Source: Branchipolynoe longqiensis (Eukaryota; Annelida; Polychaeta; Phyllodocida; Polynoidae). Taken from it: a DNA stretch of 64,000 bases. The first letter of the stretch is position 1. Every line of letters starts with the position of its first letter. The stretch lies in NCBI GenBank assembly GCA_030323885.1, contig CM059194.1:12386963-12450962 (forward strand), in the 5' to 3' direction. Below the pieces are notes generated by a model. That model was not told the origin of the DNA. It did no database searches and saw only the letters and a program-made list of their open reading frames with translations. Below, piece after piece: positions 29,861-40,344 of the stretch. The position numbers and the translations under genes were made by a program.

Positions 29861-29929
29861 AACAGAATTAATGTAGTTATATTTGGCTGAAAATAAGACA
29901 TTAACGTAGGCTGACTATCAGTGACAGCG

Positions 29930-30717
29930 GCAGCACCATGCGTGGGGGGCGGAGGTTGGCCAGATCCTGTGGAGGGTGGTCTTGTATGAAAGGGGGGTCT
30001 GAGGAGGGTTGTAGGGGGGGGGGGGGGGAGGAATGCCTTCCTGGTCGTCCGTTATGTCGTCGACGTCCTCGGACGCGTGCTCTCTCTCGTGGTATATGAG
30101 CAGGGCGTCTGGGTCTTCGGCAGCGTCGTCATTCTTCCTCGTAGTGGCGGTGCTTGCGCTGAGGGGTTGTATACACGCGATGGTAGCGTCGGTTGGTTTG
30201 TAGCAGACGACGACGTCGGTGTTGGCGGTGGCGTGTCGTCGGGGGGCGTGGCTGGCTGCGGGTTGGGTGTGTGTGTGTGTGGAGGTAGGGCAGGGGGCGG
30301 GGGAGGTGGGGTGGGTGGTTGTGGGTTGGGGCTGGGAGGGTTGGTGGGGAGGGGAGGGGTTGAGGGAGGGGTGGGGCCAGTGAGTGGGTCGAGGCACAGT
30401 TTGACTTCTGGTATGATGCCATGGTTTCCGTTTCCTGTGGAGCCGTCGTGTGGGGCGGCCTTTATGACGCCGTCCTGGGCTCGGGTCGCCTCTGTGGTGT
30501 CGGATGGGCGAGCGGCGTAATGGCCATTACTGTTGTTGTTAGTGCCAGCATGATGGTTGCCGGTGGCGACTAACGGGCTGTCGCCGGTGGCATCTGAGGG
30601 GCAGCGGCGGTGTCTGTGCTCCCGGGGGGGGGGGGTGCAGCGGTTGCTGGTGTGTGTTGATGTGGGTGGCGAGCTGCTCCGTCTTTGGCAGGAAAGTACG
30701 TTGGTCGGTCGGTGCAC
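29930..30717 (-). pseudogene. DIRS-C pol N-terminal extension, truncated
   Basis: Two frames (30717-30052 and 30397-29918) encode a Pro/Thr/His-rich, low-complexity region, then VVVCYKPTDATIACIQPL, an acidic ASEDVDDITDDQEG and TLHRIWPTSAPHAW. The last block is the start of the IWP module found before the RT in elements A, D, E and G. The frame then stops. It lacks the Cys/Asp clusters of elements A and E. Confidence 0.55.
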
Positions 30718-31140
30718 GCGTCCCTTTCCGCGTGGGTTAGGGGAGGTGGGTTGTCGGGGGTGGCATGGTGGCTGGTTTTGGCGGGAAATACGCGTCCGTC
30801 CGCGTCTATCCGGATCAGGTCTGTGCCACTGCTATGGTCGAGTGCTATGGTCCACGGTGTGGGTTGAGCAACTATCCTGCGGGTTGATGATATTAACCAT
30901 ACTGCAGGATGGTGGGGCGTTCCTGTGGCGGTTTCAGTGTCTGTGCCGGGGGGGGCGCAGCAGTTGCTGGCATGTGTGGGTGTGTGTGGCGAGCTGCTCC
31001 ATCCTTTAGCGGGAGAGTCCATGCTGTTGGGTGCTGTAGGGCACGGCGTGGGTTGATCGACTATCCTGCGGGTTGATGATATTAACCGTAGTACAGGTCG
31101 GCGGGGCGTTTCTGTGTCGGTTTCAGTGTCTGTGTCTGCA
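30600..31140. repeat. Internal tandem duplications in DIRS-C
   Basis: ACTATCCTGCGGGTTGATGA occurs at 30871 and 31060 (offset 189), with surrounding similarity. A GCAG(C/T)(G/A)GTTGCTGG block and the following GGCGAGCTGCTCC recur near 30636 and 30958. Each copy carries a G-run. Confidence 0.75.
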
Positions 31141-31231
31141 AGCGGGTGGGTGGCACGTTCTCCGGCCTCGCCGCGGCTCGTTACTGAAAATCCGTTCTGG
31201 ACGACTCGTCAGTCTTCAGTGCCGCAGCTTT

Positions 31232-32449
31232 TCATTCATTTTGGCGTTTCTTGTTGTTACAGTCTTGCTCCTTGTGCGAGTTCACTTTTTTGTACTTGTT
31301 TGCACACCATGCGCACATGTGTGCCCAGCGCTCACTGCCTGTGCCATGCGTGGCCGTATAGCCACAGTACGTGCCCCAATTCCACCTGTGACAGGGGCGT
31401 CCGTCTGTGTCATGGTTGAATTCAGGGCGCTTATAGGGTGTGCTGTTCATCGTCGTCGTGTGCTGTTCATCGGTTCTCGTCTGGTGGCCTCGTGCGGCCC
31501 GTTTTTCTTCTTCCTTCCATATCCCGGCCAGGCAGGCGGCTCGTTGTAGGTCTTTGATGGCTTGGTCATCCCACCAACCTTTAGGGAGGTGGCCGTCGTC
31601 CACCATGGCGAATACCTTCTCGGACCACGCGAGGCAGGTATCCCACCTCCAGTCCGCCGCCATGTCAAACATCTCATCCTGGTGCTCCAGGATGGGCTTT
31701 ATCCATGACCGCGGCACCTTGGGGTCTTTCCGCATGCGAGAGAGTGCCGCCAGGTACTCATGCCACGTGCTCTCGCCTGGGCCTACCTTCCCTTTCTTTT
31801 CGTCTCTTACCACATAGGTGTGGGGAAGGAGTTGGGCCCTACCTTGTTTGTTTTGTCGTCCGTCGACGTTGGCGCCGATGATGGCATCAATGACGTCCCG
31901 TTGTTGGCAGTAATCCTCGCTGGAGGAGGTAGCGGTGGTTCGCGGTGCGTGCCGGGACCTTCCATGTCTGGGCTGCTCTCGGGACCCAGATCTGTTGTAC
32001 CTGTCCTTACGGGCGTGGTGGGTGCGTGGGGTCGGTCTCGGGGATCGTGTGCGTGTGCGTGGAGAGCTGACGTGTGGTGAGCGAGCATGTGGCGTGGGCG
32101 GCGATCGGGGTGAGTCCGTGGTGTCGCGCCTCCTGCGTCACTTGACGGCCCTGTCGTCGGGCGAGCTGCTCTTGGGGTGCTTACTCGTACCGATGGTTTC
32201 AAGTGCGTGGATCCGCTCCGACATGGTGCGTGCCAGGTCAGCTTGCTGCTTCATCGAACCAGTGACTGATTGGCGGAGTAGCGAGATCTGCGCCACCGCC
32301 GACATTTCGTCGTCACTCGTCTCGTCCGTTGCGGTTTTTGGTTTTACCACAACGGAGTCCTCTCTGCCGTGGTGTGCGTGTGGTGTCGTTGGGTGGTGCC
32401 GCAATCGCTGCAGACCGGCGGGCTGATTTGCGTGCCAGCATGGTGGCAT
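31232..32449 (-). pseudogene. DIRS-C gag
   Basis: First frame (32449-32138): acidic DETSDDEMSAVAQISLL and a probable coiled coil (SMKQQADLARTMSERIHAL). After an internal stop and Arg/Ser/Pro-rich linker, the second frame (31813-31232) reads YLAALSRMRKDPKVPRSWI, VFAMVDDGHLPKGWWDDQ and a zinc segment ending CAWCANKYKKVNSHKEQDC (C-x2-C-x9-H-x4-C). It is homologous to gag of A and D. Gag would bind element RNA. The frames are broken near 32137 and 31810. Confidence 0.75.
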
Positions 32450-32757
32450 GGTGGTGCGGTGTTAGGCGGTCTTGCGGAGGTTTTGGAGAACAGCCAGGAG
32501 GCGTGAGAAAAGAGGTGTTGGTGAAGAGAAGTGAAGTGAGGGGGGGGGGAGGGTACCAGCGGCAGCACCAGCGCACGGCGATGGTGGCGTCGCCTGGAGG
32601 TAGGGGAGGAGGTGAGAGGAGGGGGGAGGGGGAGAGAGGGGCACCGGGGCGGTACGAGGGTGGCGCCGCCTGGAGTTAGGTGGGTAGGGGAGAGGCAGGG
32701 GAGGCCGGTAGGAAGGGGGGGAGGGCCGTCCGCCTCTATCCCGAATTACCCATATTG

Positions 32758-33300
32758 CCTCAGCAATAAATTAGGTCTAAGAAGTATACTTTTCTTCAGG
32801 TAGTGGTAAAAAATGATACATGGAGAAATATATTTTGTCATATCTTTCGAACAAAACAAAACAAATCTATTGTGTAAGGCCACAGACATTGCTACGGATT
32901 TCACTTAATGTCTGGGGCTGAAGGAAGAAAGGGTGATTTTGCCCTCTTCTTAAATATCTACCTAAACCACCATCCCATCTATTCTATGACTTTTCATGTA
33001 GCCTTTCAGAATATACCAGTGATATACACTTAACAGAGAACTGAATATTTCAAATTTGTGCGATGCTGGCATGATATATTCCATGGCCTAGCTCATAAAT
33101 GTGATGCCTTTAAATCTGAAAGGGTGAAGTAGTTGACATCGAACACAGAACTGTGCAAACAATTTAATACTCACGTTAAACCCATAAAATACATTGCTTC
33201 TCATCTCTCCCAGGTTAATTCACTTTCCTTATGCAGTATGTTATATATCGATGGAACAAAAAACAAACTGCAAGAGAATCCTAGTGAGACCAGCTGTTTG
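32758..33300. other. No gene seen
   Basis: AT-rich sequence beyond the DIRS-C 5' end with no recognisable frame or repeat. Confidence 0.4.
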
Positions 33301-33304
33301 CCGA

Positions 33305-33480
33305 AAATATCAATGAATGTAAATGAGTTAGTACCATTGATATTTTGTACAGGAATAGTGTGTGACATGATCTGGCATGCTGTAGCCTTTCACAAAATAA
33401 ATAGGGCGTAGGAATATAAATGAGGTAGTACCACTGATATTTTGAATAGGAACTGGGGGACACAATCTGGCATGCTGTAT
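33305..33480. repeat. 89-bp minisatellite, block 1
   Basis: About two units of (A/G)TACCA(C/T)TGATATTTTG, a GTGTGACATGA(A/T)CTGGCATGC segment, CCTTTCACAAAATAAATAGG and (G/T)GGAATGTAAATGA. The same unit recurs in blocks 2 (34400-34880) and 3 (35208-35500), which were separated by insertions. Confidence 0.85.
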
Positions 33481-33789
33481 CCAAGCCTTGGTTGTTTATG
33501 GCTACAGTGCCCTGTTGTGTCTGGGTGTGCAATGATCCGTAAATAACAGTTGGGGAGAAGGGGGTATGTGAGCAGAACAGCTAAGGGTCTGTCACACTAA
33601 AAGTAGTGCCCCTCTCACACTATCTATAACTTCATAATGTCTATATAAAACTCAGTAAAGGATCACAAGCACCACATAATACATTAATGCCTCTGATCCT
33701 ATATATCGTTTACCTTTTCATATAACAATTGTAATTCACTATAGACTAGTTCACACCATCCTCCAATGTCTAATTATCGGGAAATCTTA

Positions 33790-34400
33790 CACTGCTAAAT
33801 AAATTACAAATGCTACAGAACAGAGCACTAAAGGTATGTCTCCAGGTCCACAAAAGATTCCCAATGATGGAACTCCACATTAAATGCAAAACAAAACTAC
33901 TAACAAATAGAAAAGAACTACACCTCCAGCTACTTGCACACCACTACACCACACAACAAGGTCTCACAGTGACTGCTGGTAGAAACACCAGAGATACATG
34001 CGCACCAGTGCTAAAAGAAACCATAAGCCTTAATATGAGAAAAGTGTGTTAATCATGGCTGCACAAGCCTGGAACAATCAACCACCTCCAGTCAGAGCAA
34101 TCAAGAAACTGAAGCTCTATAAACAATTCCTAAAAAAGAACAAAGAAAAACCATACACCATCATATCGGCACCAAATATCACCTGACCGTGCGCAGTCAA
34201 GGCAAACTGTGAAAGAGCACACATGCCAAGGGCAGGTCACGGAAGAGGGTATACATCAAACCTATAAATACACAGCCATCTGGAGTCCTGGGACGGTTGG
34301 CAGAAATGAGGCCATAGTCCACCTTGTTATGTGTTCTGGCACAAATCAGCTTATATGCTATGGACAGTATAAACACAACCTCAATTTTAACAAATAATTT
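33790..34400 (+). pseudogene. LINE ORF2 C-terminus and 3' end remnant
   Basis: The plus-strand frame reads LQMLQNRALKVCLQVHKRFP, MELHIKCKTKLLTNRKELH, TRDTCAPVLKETI and stops at 34050. Shifted frames continue the C-terminus weakly to about 34200. LQxRALKxCLxV matches the end of the LINE at 16.7 kb, so it is the same clade. The 5' truncation is typical of LINEs. It splits the 89-bp minisatellite, which resumes at about 34400. Confidence 0.7.
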
Positions 34401-34880
34401 AAAAACCCACTGATATTTTGTATGGGATTAGTGTGTGACATGAACTAGCAAGCTGCAGCCTTTCACAAAATAAACAGGCTGTAAGAATGTAAATGAGAAT
34501 ATTGTGCCATTGATATTTTGTGTAGGAGCAGTGTGACGATATGGAACCTTCTAGCCATTGATAAAATAAATAGGGCATTGGAATGTAAATAACGTTTGTA
34601 TCATTGATATTTTTTATGGGGGCATTGTGTGACATGATCTGGCATGCTGTAGCCTTTCACAAAATAAATAGGGCTTTGGAATGTAAATGAATTAGTACCA
34701 CTGATATTTTGAATGGGAGCAGTGTGTGACATGAACTAGCACGCTATAGCCTTTCACAAAATAAATATAATAGGACTGTACATGAGAAAATTGTACCATT
34801 GATATTTTGTGTGGGAGCAGTGTGATGATATGGCACCTTCTAGCCTTTGATAAAATGAATAGGGCATAGGAATGTAAATG
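34400..34880. repeat. 89-bp minisatellite, block 2
   Basis: About five units with TTGATATTTTGTGT(A/G)GGAGCAG-like starts and AATAGGGC(A/T)T(T/A)GGAATGTAAAT ends. Some units carry GACATGAACTAGCA, others GATGATATGGCACCTTCTAG, giving two alternating subtypes. Minus-strand frames here are repeat products. Confidence 0.88.
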
Positions 34881-35207
34881 CAGACTTGTGCGCCTTCCGG
34901 ATTTTTCCGGATTTGTTCCGGATTGCAAGGCTAAATATGCAAATACGGATTCTCTGCCTTTGTTCTGGAAATTGGTGTATTTTTTAACACACTTTAAGTT
35001 AGTGATCGCGTCTGTACAAATACTGAAAGTATTACTGAAAATCTCTGAAAAAAATACTGAAAATGATTTTCAGAAGAATAATAGTGTATTTCCAGTGTTC
35101 ACAGGTCTGTTTATTTTTCATTGTAAATGTGCTACTGAAAGTCATTCAAGAATACGGAAAATAGCTTTGACAATAAGGAAAGCTGTGACATCGGGTGCAC
35201 TGGTCTG
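34881..35207. mobile_element. MITE, hAT-like, in the 89-bp minisatellite
   Basis: Ends are inverted: left CAGACTTGTGCGCC, right the reverse complement of CAGACCAGTGCACC. TAAATG lies on both sides (34875-34880 and 35208-35213), extendable to TGTAAATG if the last two element bases are counted, so the target duplication is 6-8 bp. The surrounding minisatellite reads through if the 327 bp and one duplicate are removed. No transposase. TIRs beginning CAG and the duplication size suggest hAT. Confidence 0.75.
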
Positions 35208-35500
35208 TAAATGACATTTGTACCATTGATATTTTTTATCGTAGCATTGTGTGGCATGATCTGGCATGCTGTAGTCTTTCACACACAAAATAGGGCATAG
35301 GAATGTAAGTGAGTTGGTACCACTGATATTTTGTATGGGAGCGGTGTGTGACATGAGCTAGCAGTGTGTGATGATATGACACCTTCTAGCCTTTGATAAA
35401 ATAATTAGGGCATTGGAATATAAATGGCAAAAGTTAGTACAATTAATATTTTGTATGGGAGCAGTGCATGGCATGAACGGACATCCTGTGGCCTTTTACA
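35208..35500. repeat. 89-bp minisatellite, block 3
   Basis: Three to four units of the same repeat as blocks 1 and 2, the last degraded. Confidence 0.8.
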
Positions 35501-36069
35501 AAACAGGATAAAAGATCTCAGCGATTTCATGGATTTCCATGAGTTTGACAGTTATTATTTTTAATGTATATGATAATGGTGATGAACGGTCTTTAGCAAT
35601 AACAACAATTCTGTAAAATGTCAATGTTATATGCTCAAAGAAATTATGGTCATAGGGTGGTGCTCTTTGTAAAAACATAATTTTCTATCACAATGAGTGG
35701 CTTTTTTGTGATGCTTAGATAATTTAGATCGGTAGTTTATAAGAAAAGACTGAAACAATATTTGTGGATGATATGTTTCATTGTCTAATATAGCTGTGTA
35801 TACCCAAATTACTGTTGTTTATTACCAGTTAGGTGATTTCTTACTCCAATTTCAGAAACAATAGAAAATAAGGAGGGGGGGGGGGGGATATGTCCAAAGG
35901 AACACCACCCTATCTCTAGGGAGTGTGTAATGCCTGTTAATAGTAATAATAACTCCACCATATCTCAGGTGTGTTGCAAAGTATAAGAAATACCCATCGA
36001 CAAGGCAATGTAACTCTGAGCTTTTCCTATTTTCCTATTATTTGCAACCTGAATTGTAGATGTTAGCAT
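35501..36069. other. No gene; G-run near 35874
   Basis: AT-rich unique sequence with a long G tract at 35874-35888. No coding frame. Confidence 0.45.
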
Positions 36070-36800
36070 AACATGGGTAATTATCGACGGGATGGGAGCT
36101 GGGTCACCTCCCTCCCCCCTGCCTCCTTACCCTCCCACCACCTACCAGCTCGGCCGCAAACCTCTCCCCTCCCTAAGGCCTATCCAGCCTCCCCCCCCCC
36201 CTTCTCCTGCTGCCACGGCGCCTGGACACAAACCCGCAAAGTCAGGCTGATCTACAAATTGCTGAACCCAAACGGCCGAGTCAACATGCCGAAACGGACT
36301 AGCAAACGCACAAGGCAGGAGGAACCGAGTGACCACGTCCAACAGCCACCTGTGAAAACATGAGGAAGGCCGCGGGTCAGTTATTGACTAAACTACCACC
36401 ACCCGTCGGGCGACACACAATGCCCCCAGACTTACGATCACCGACACGGATAGTTACACAACAGTAATCGACAAGACAACAAATAAGGATGACAATACAA
36501 ATGGAGGAATCGGCAGAATGGAGAAAAATATCACCGAACGGCTGGATGAGGTGACCAAAGGGCTGTGTAGTGTGCGAATGCACGAGGCCGGTGCGGAGTT
36601 GAACACAGCAGTGAGACTGGTGACACCTGAGCCAGGGACGGTGCAGGGTGTCTGTGGCGGTGGTGACAAGGTGGTGAGGCAAAGAGGTGTGGCAGCGACA
36701 AAGACGACCTACACGCCACCGGTGTCACATAAGTTGGGCTTGGAGATTTATCCTGACGCGCAGAATTCAGTCTTCAATTTAAACGCCTCAGCTTCTTGAT
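36070..36800 (+). mobile_element. DIRS-F: 5' end of a DIRS-like element
   Basis: Begins with the terminal motif AACATGGGTAATTATCG (36070-36086). A GC-rich leader is followed by a frame (36518-36799) starting MEKNITERLDEVTKGL, similar in position and character to the gag start of element D (NIMDRLDDIDRSTAK), with a hydrophobic C-terminal YPDAQNSVFNLNASAS. It ends after the gag N-terminus; nothing from pol follows. It is the only plus-strand copy besides DIRS-A. Confidence 0.5.
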
Positions 36801-37759
36801 AATATCCTTTTCTGACTTGTTAGTAGACGACAATGCAGTTACCCTGACATTGGAGTTACCCGGAGAGGAGGAGTCCTCGGAGATCTGTTGCATACCTGGG
36901 TAACCAGACAACCTTGCCTGTCTAGGCGGTTGGTGTCACTGAGCCAATGGTGGGCGTCCTCTCCTCTTCCGGATCGGTGTCATTGAAGGAGAGCAGGAAA
37001 TCGATGTGCAGGATAGCAGTGTCGAAAGCAGAGTGAGAGAAAATGGGAAGGGAGATTTCCCAAGAAAAGTAAATAGCGCCAACCTCGTGAGCAAAGTACC
37101 CATGTTAGCCTAGGGCCAACATGCACCACATGTACATTGTTTTGGGGGACACACAGTTTATTTAATATCTCTGAGTTGGGAATAGTGATTTTGTTCATCA
37201 ATTTCATCTGAGTAAGTTACACCAACAAACGAATATGTCATTATTATATCAGAGAACATTGTTAGTGACATGTACCATAGAGTTTGACTGTTTCATCCTT
37301 TTCTTAAGCATATCAGAGACTCGGCCAGCTCAGAAAAATCCACAAGTCAATAGGGAAAGGGTGGGAGGGTAAAAGTTTAACGGTAATAATCATTGTTCTA
37401 TCTGGTATGTAGGTCTGCGCTGCTTCAGGCTCTGGATGTGAATGCCAAAGGACTGGTTGAGAACCACAATGTTGACTTTCTCCAGAGCGACAAAGTTAAT
37501 GCGTTGGTCGCCCGAGTGACAAATGATGTAGTGTATGGTATGTTTAACTAGCAACACTAATGCGATCTCCAGCATATTGTCTAAAGATGGGGGGGGGGAA
37601 CTTATATACAAGCTTTAATTAATGCCAATTGTTATCTGATGAAGAGTCAGAATTGGAAGGATTTTGAGCACATGGTTAGAGTGGGATACACAAATAAGTA
37701 TAATTCAGACGTGCGGAGACAGTGTTGTATAATGGCTGTTTATTCAGGTAGAGGTCAGA
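36801..37759. other. No gene seen
   Basis: No supported frame. Contains ACCCATGTTAGCC at 37098, which resembles the DIRS terminal motif read on the minus strand but without the following conserved AATT. A G-run lies at 37590-37598. Confidence 0.4.
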
Positions 37760-38274
37760 TAATCAGATACAGGTGTGGTTGTCATGGTAATTAGTCCCTC
37801 GGGGATTCGCCCCTCCACCCAGTAGATGTTAGGCTGGACCCGATCCCTTAACCCTACTCGTTAGTGTCTTATTAGGGTGTGGATGGGTGGGTGAAGATAC
37901 GGCTTGAGGAGTTGTCCGGTTGACATCTGGAGGCGAAGTGCAGGCCGTGGAGGTGGTTTAATTTCAAATCGGGAGGTCACGTGATCGTTTTTGGTGGGAA
38001 ATGCGGCGGCTTTGTCGTAACCATGGGGAGTTTGGGCATTCCACACAAGGTGGCGCTACCATAGTGCTAATGCCGCTGGCGGCTGGTTAGTTAATTTGTG
38101 GGTGGAGTCTGCATCGGTGGTTGGCAGTGCCCCGTCACCGCATGTGAATTACCCATGTTACAAATAACTTGCACAATTCAGACAGACAGGTGTGTGGTTG
38201 TCATGGTAATTAGTCCCTTTGGGATTCGCCCCCTTCCCCCCAGTAGATGTTAGGCTGGACCCGCACCCTCAACC
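37760..38274 (-). repeat. DIRS-E split direct repeats: B1, A2, B2
   Basis: B1 (38274-38177) and B2 (37853-37760) are direct copies with GTGGTTGTCATGGTAATTAG and AGTAGATGTTAGGCTGGACC. A2 lies between and contains, on the minus strand, TAACATGGGTAATTCACATG (38160-38141), which matches the 5' terminal motif of D and F. The layout equals that of DIRS-A, with B1 touching the recombinase C-terminus. Confidence 0.75.
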
Positions 38275-39250
38275 AAGTACTGTGGCGAGGGTTCGGGGTC
38301 CAGCCCTGATCTGCTCCTTGGGTACATAGGTGTGGACTGCAGTGGAGGTCCATGCACCCAGTTCCATTATGTCCTTGAGGGAGCCCATGGCATCGGGACA
38401 TGCTTGGGCCCCGCCCCGCCTGAGGCTGAGAAGTGAATAGGAGGCTGCGAGGAGCGCTGCGGGCAGGAGAGGGCCGCCCCCTCTCACCAGGAAGGCTGGG
38501 CTGAGGGGGTATGGGCATTGGTAGGTGTGGTATGCCTGCCAGGCCTTAACTGGGCAGTAGTGAGAGAGGGGCGTGGCTGGAACCAGCACCTGGTAACTTT
38601 GGCCCGATCTCCATCTTGTTTTGGTTGACCTCACTGTGATGGTGAGGCCCGTAGGGGTTAAGCGGATGTCTCTGGCCACTGGTGTGTGTCCTAGGTCGTC
38701 TCATAGGAGGTTGCCCTGGGTCGTCTCGTAGGAGGTTGCCCTGGTGGAGTATGGTGTATTATCCTATTAGAAGGGCAGCTGTAAGCATTGTGGGGCCTGC
38801 CATTGACAGGTAGTTGATGACTTGTTTGAGGTCTCTTGGAGTAAGGGGTGGTGCCTGTGTCGCTATGTGTGCTGACATTCGTTGCAACCCCCCCTTTCAT
38901 TAGTGCGACTGGGTAGGTGCTGAAGGCTGACATATTCCCACCGAAGAGCTGGACCCATGTCTTGGCTCCCCTTATGTAGTTGAGGACCGCCCCTGGTGTT
39001 GAGAGGGATTCTTTTAGGTAGAGGATGTAGGCTAGTATGTCATATTGTATTGGTGCTAGTGGGTCAATGTTGTATGTTGCTGCGAAGTGGAGGTAGCGTT
39101 TTGCCTGTGCCAACTTGTTCCTCCAGGTTCCAGCTGTGAGGCCGGCAAAGTAGAGCTGGAGTATTCGTTTGTGTAGGCTGTCAGGGTATCCTGGTGAGAG
39201 AGAAGCAAATAAGTTCTAGCGAGCCAGGTTACACTACAAGCCAGTTGTGG
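38269..39250 (-). pseudogene. DIRS-E tyrosine recombinase
   Basis: Blocks on the minus strand: LYFAGLTAGTWRNKLAQAKR, PIQYDILAYILYL, VLNYIRGAKTWVQLFGG (core-binding domain), the Arg box as YTILHQGNL where the catalytic Arg is His, RSTKTRWRSGQSYQVLVPA (beta region with Lys), CPVKAWQAYHTY, LLSLRRGGAQACPDAMGS (H-x-x-R box with the His replaced by Leu), MELGAWTSTAVHTYVPK (Trp and the catalytic Tyr). There are frameshifts near 38690 and 38880 and a stop before the Arg box. Loss of Arg and His shows inactivation by point mutation as well as frame damage. Confidence 0.82.
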
Positions 39251-39882
39251 AGACATTGGTAAAGTCAGCTAGTACTTCGGTTAGCGCTAGTTGGTTACAT
39301 ATGTTTGCTGCCATGACACAAGCATTCTGGTTGGTTGTTCGTCTGCTCAGGGCATTAGCAAGGACCAGGTCCTTTCCTGGTTTGTGGTGTATATCTATTC
39401 CGCAGGAGTTGGTTGCTGCGAATAGCCATCTTTCACATGTGCAGCCTGTTACGACGGGATCCCTCCCTGTACCGTTGTTGAGTACTTGCTGAGACGCAGC
39501 ATTGTCAGTATTTATAATTATTGTGAACTCGCTTGGGTTTGGGGGGGGCCAGGGTCCTGAGTGCTACGACAAGGTTAATGGCCTCCAGGTGGGTGATGTT
39601 GCTTGTGTTCTGTGCGAGATCATCTGGGTACGCTTGTCCGTAGTATGTGGTTGCTGAGTGGGCCCCTCCTCCGGTTAGTGAGGAGTCACACTCTATGACC
39701 CATGGTAGGCGTGGCTCGGTTTGAAGGAGGACTAGCCCATTCAATCGTTCCGCGAATTCAAGGAACCAATGGATGTCGGCCCGCAAGTCATCTGGCACTT
39801 CTGTCTTTCCTACGAAGTGTGCTTGTCTTAGTGCTGCATGGATCCTCACCATGAAGCATCTGGCAGGGGTTACACATCTCAC
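39250..39882 (-). pseudogene. DIRS-E RNase H
   Basis: From 39882: CVTPARCFMVRIHAALRQA (RT thumb/connection), HWFLEFAERLNGLVLL, LPWVIECDSSLTGGGAHS (first catalytic Asp), YYGQAYPDDLAQNTSNITHLEAINLVVAL (Glu), up to 39505. After a frame change come remnants of the TDN and ADAL blocks, to about 39300. Its intact middle is what shows where the 7.8-kb insert split DIRS-A. Confidence 0.8.
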
Positions 39883-39894
39883 AATGTGTTGTAG

Positions 39895-40344
39895 CCGGCC
39901 TGCCAGTCATTGTAGGTCTCGTTGTGTTGCTGGTCTGGGAGCATTCCATAGGTAGCTGCTTAGTCCGATCCTGGCGACTTTGTCGGCAGCATCCATTACA
40001 TTGGGGAAGAGGTACCTGCAGCGGCGGCCTTGGTAGTGCCCTCGGTTGATTCCCGATTTCACACTCTGTCGTCTGGGCCAGCTGAGGTCCACTGTGACCC
40101 TCCTCTCATTTGAGTATTTCTTGGGGCGGGTCATGATGCGGCTGACTTGTGCCCATGGGGTGAAGGGTGACACTTTGAAGGGGCCCAAGAGTGCACCATC
40201 CTCCAGCTCTGTCTTGACGTATTTCTGTACTGCTTTGAGCTGGTGTGGGTCATTGGTGTGGTTGGTGAGTGTGGGGGTGGGCGGGCTGTCGGCGATGTCC
40301 GCCGGCCAGCCATACTTGAGGTAGTCGACTATCTCATTATCGTG
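39895..40344 (-). pseudogene. DIRS-E reverse transcriptase remnant lacking the palm
   Basis: On the minus strand: EIVDYLKYGWPADIADSPP, LLGPFKVSPFTPWAQVSRI, MTRPKKYSNERRVTVDLSWP, GHYQGRRCRYLFPNVMDAADKVARIG, then a jump at SSYLW near 39950 directly to DLQxLAGRLQHIVR. The RT palm with its YxDDF site, about 120 residues in A and D, is deleted. Confidence 0.75.

Larger units (their letters stand above)
29918..32757 (-). mobile_element. DIRS-C: 5' part of a DIRS-like element
   Basis: On the minus strand it starts with the terminal motif (AATATGGGTAATTCGG, 32756-32741), then gag (about 32449-31232), a GC-rich pol N-terminus (30717-29940) and the first residues of the IWP module (TLHRIWPTSAPHAW), where it stops at about 29930. 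RT, RNase H and recombinase are absent. Internal tandem duplications lie at 30600-31140. It belongs to the same lineage as A, D, E and G. Confidence 0.75.

Noticed and set aside
30077..30520. Gly/Val-rich plus-strand ORF of 147 residues
   Set aside because: Antisense of the Pro/Thr-rich pol N-terminus of DIRS-C.
37098..37110. ACCCATGTTAGCC as another DIRS terminal motif
   Set aside because: Lacks the conserved AATT next to it, and no gag follows on the minus strand.
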